A stretch of DNA of 5,323 bases from Ignavibacteria bacterium UBA6688 (GTDB lineage Bacteria > Bacteroidota > Ignavibacteria > UBA10030), in assembly GCA_002454845.1 (NCBI GenBank), contig DKJQ01000372.1, forward strand, positions 1 through 5,323, read 5' to 3'. A program made the translations under genes and the position numbers. Below, in pieces: positions 5,310 to 5,323 of the stretch. Numbering within the stretch: the stretch's first letter is position 1; every line of letters begins with the position of its first letter. A model generated the notes under the pieces. That model saw only the letters and a list, made by a program, of their open reading frames with translations, was not told the origin of the DNA and did not search any database.

Positions 5310-5323
5310 GCGTCGGCACGGCA

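Noticed and set aside
5288..5323. AGGAGG at 5288-5293 as the ribosome binding site of a following gene
   Set aside because: No ATG or GTG occurs at suitable spacing; the only near start-like codon is a TTG 14 bases away, and the sequence is one arm of an inverted repeat.

Overview
The window is one compact block of five plus-strand genes for a membrane electron-transfer system. It contains 22 predicted c-type haem sites, a Rieske [2Fe-2S] protein and a di-haem b-type cytochrome. The leader (1-85) carries only a ribosome binding site. Then come: a heptahaem NapC/NirT-type cytochrome with three N-terminal membrane helices (86-1579); a Rieske protein (1587-2042); a fused cytochrome b of b6/subunit IV type (2039-3118); an 11-haem cytochrome with a signal peptide and a C-terminal membrane anchor (3115-4578); and a small periplasmic tetrahaem cytochrome resembling the c554 family (4633-5178). 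The last 145 bases hold a 13-bp perfect inverted repeat followed by a T-run, probably the operon terminator.

The first four genes are almost certainly co-translated. The ribosome binding site of the Rieske gene overlaps the stop codon of gene 1. The Rieske and cytochrome b genes overlap as ATGA, and cytochrome b and the 11-haem gene overlap as GTGA. The tetrahaem gene follows after 54 bases with its own strong ribosome binding site, and a small hairpin straddles the preceding stop codon. It may therefore be made at a different level.

Together the genes look like a non-canonical cytochrome bc complex (complex III type). Quinol would be oxidised at the PEWY-containing Qo site of cytochrome b, with one electron passing through the Rieske cluster. 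Instead of a mono-haem cytochrome c1 or f, the electron would enter the anchored 11-haem cytochrome and then the soluble tetrahaem carrier. The heptahaem NapC/NirT-like protein is either an extra subunit or an independent quinol dehydrogenase feeding the same periplasmic pool. Its three helices plus seven haems recall the inner-membrane cytochrome ImcH of Geobacter. The Rieske protein lacks the serine that raises cluster potential, which suggests a low-potential quinone such as menaquinone.

The organism is a Gram-negative-type bacterium (periplasmic haem proteins, Tat-like Rieske signal) with moderately GC-rich DNA and a respiratory chain rich in multihaem cytochromes. That fits anaerobic or metal/nitrogen-respiring groups such as Ignavibacteria and other Bacteroidota/Chlorobiota relatives, or Desulfobacterota-like lineages. 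The sequence alone does not settle which. I see no mobile-element genes, CRISPR, tRNA or rRNA.
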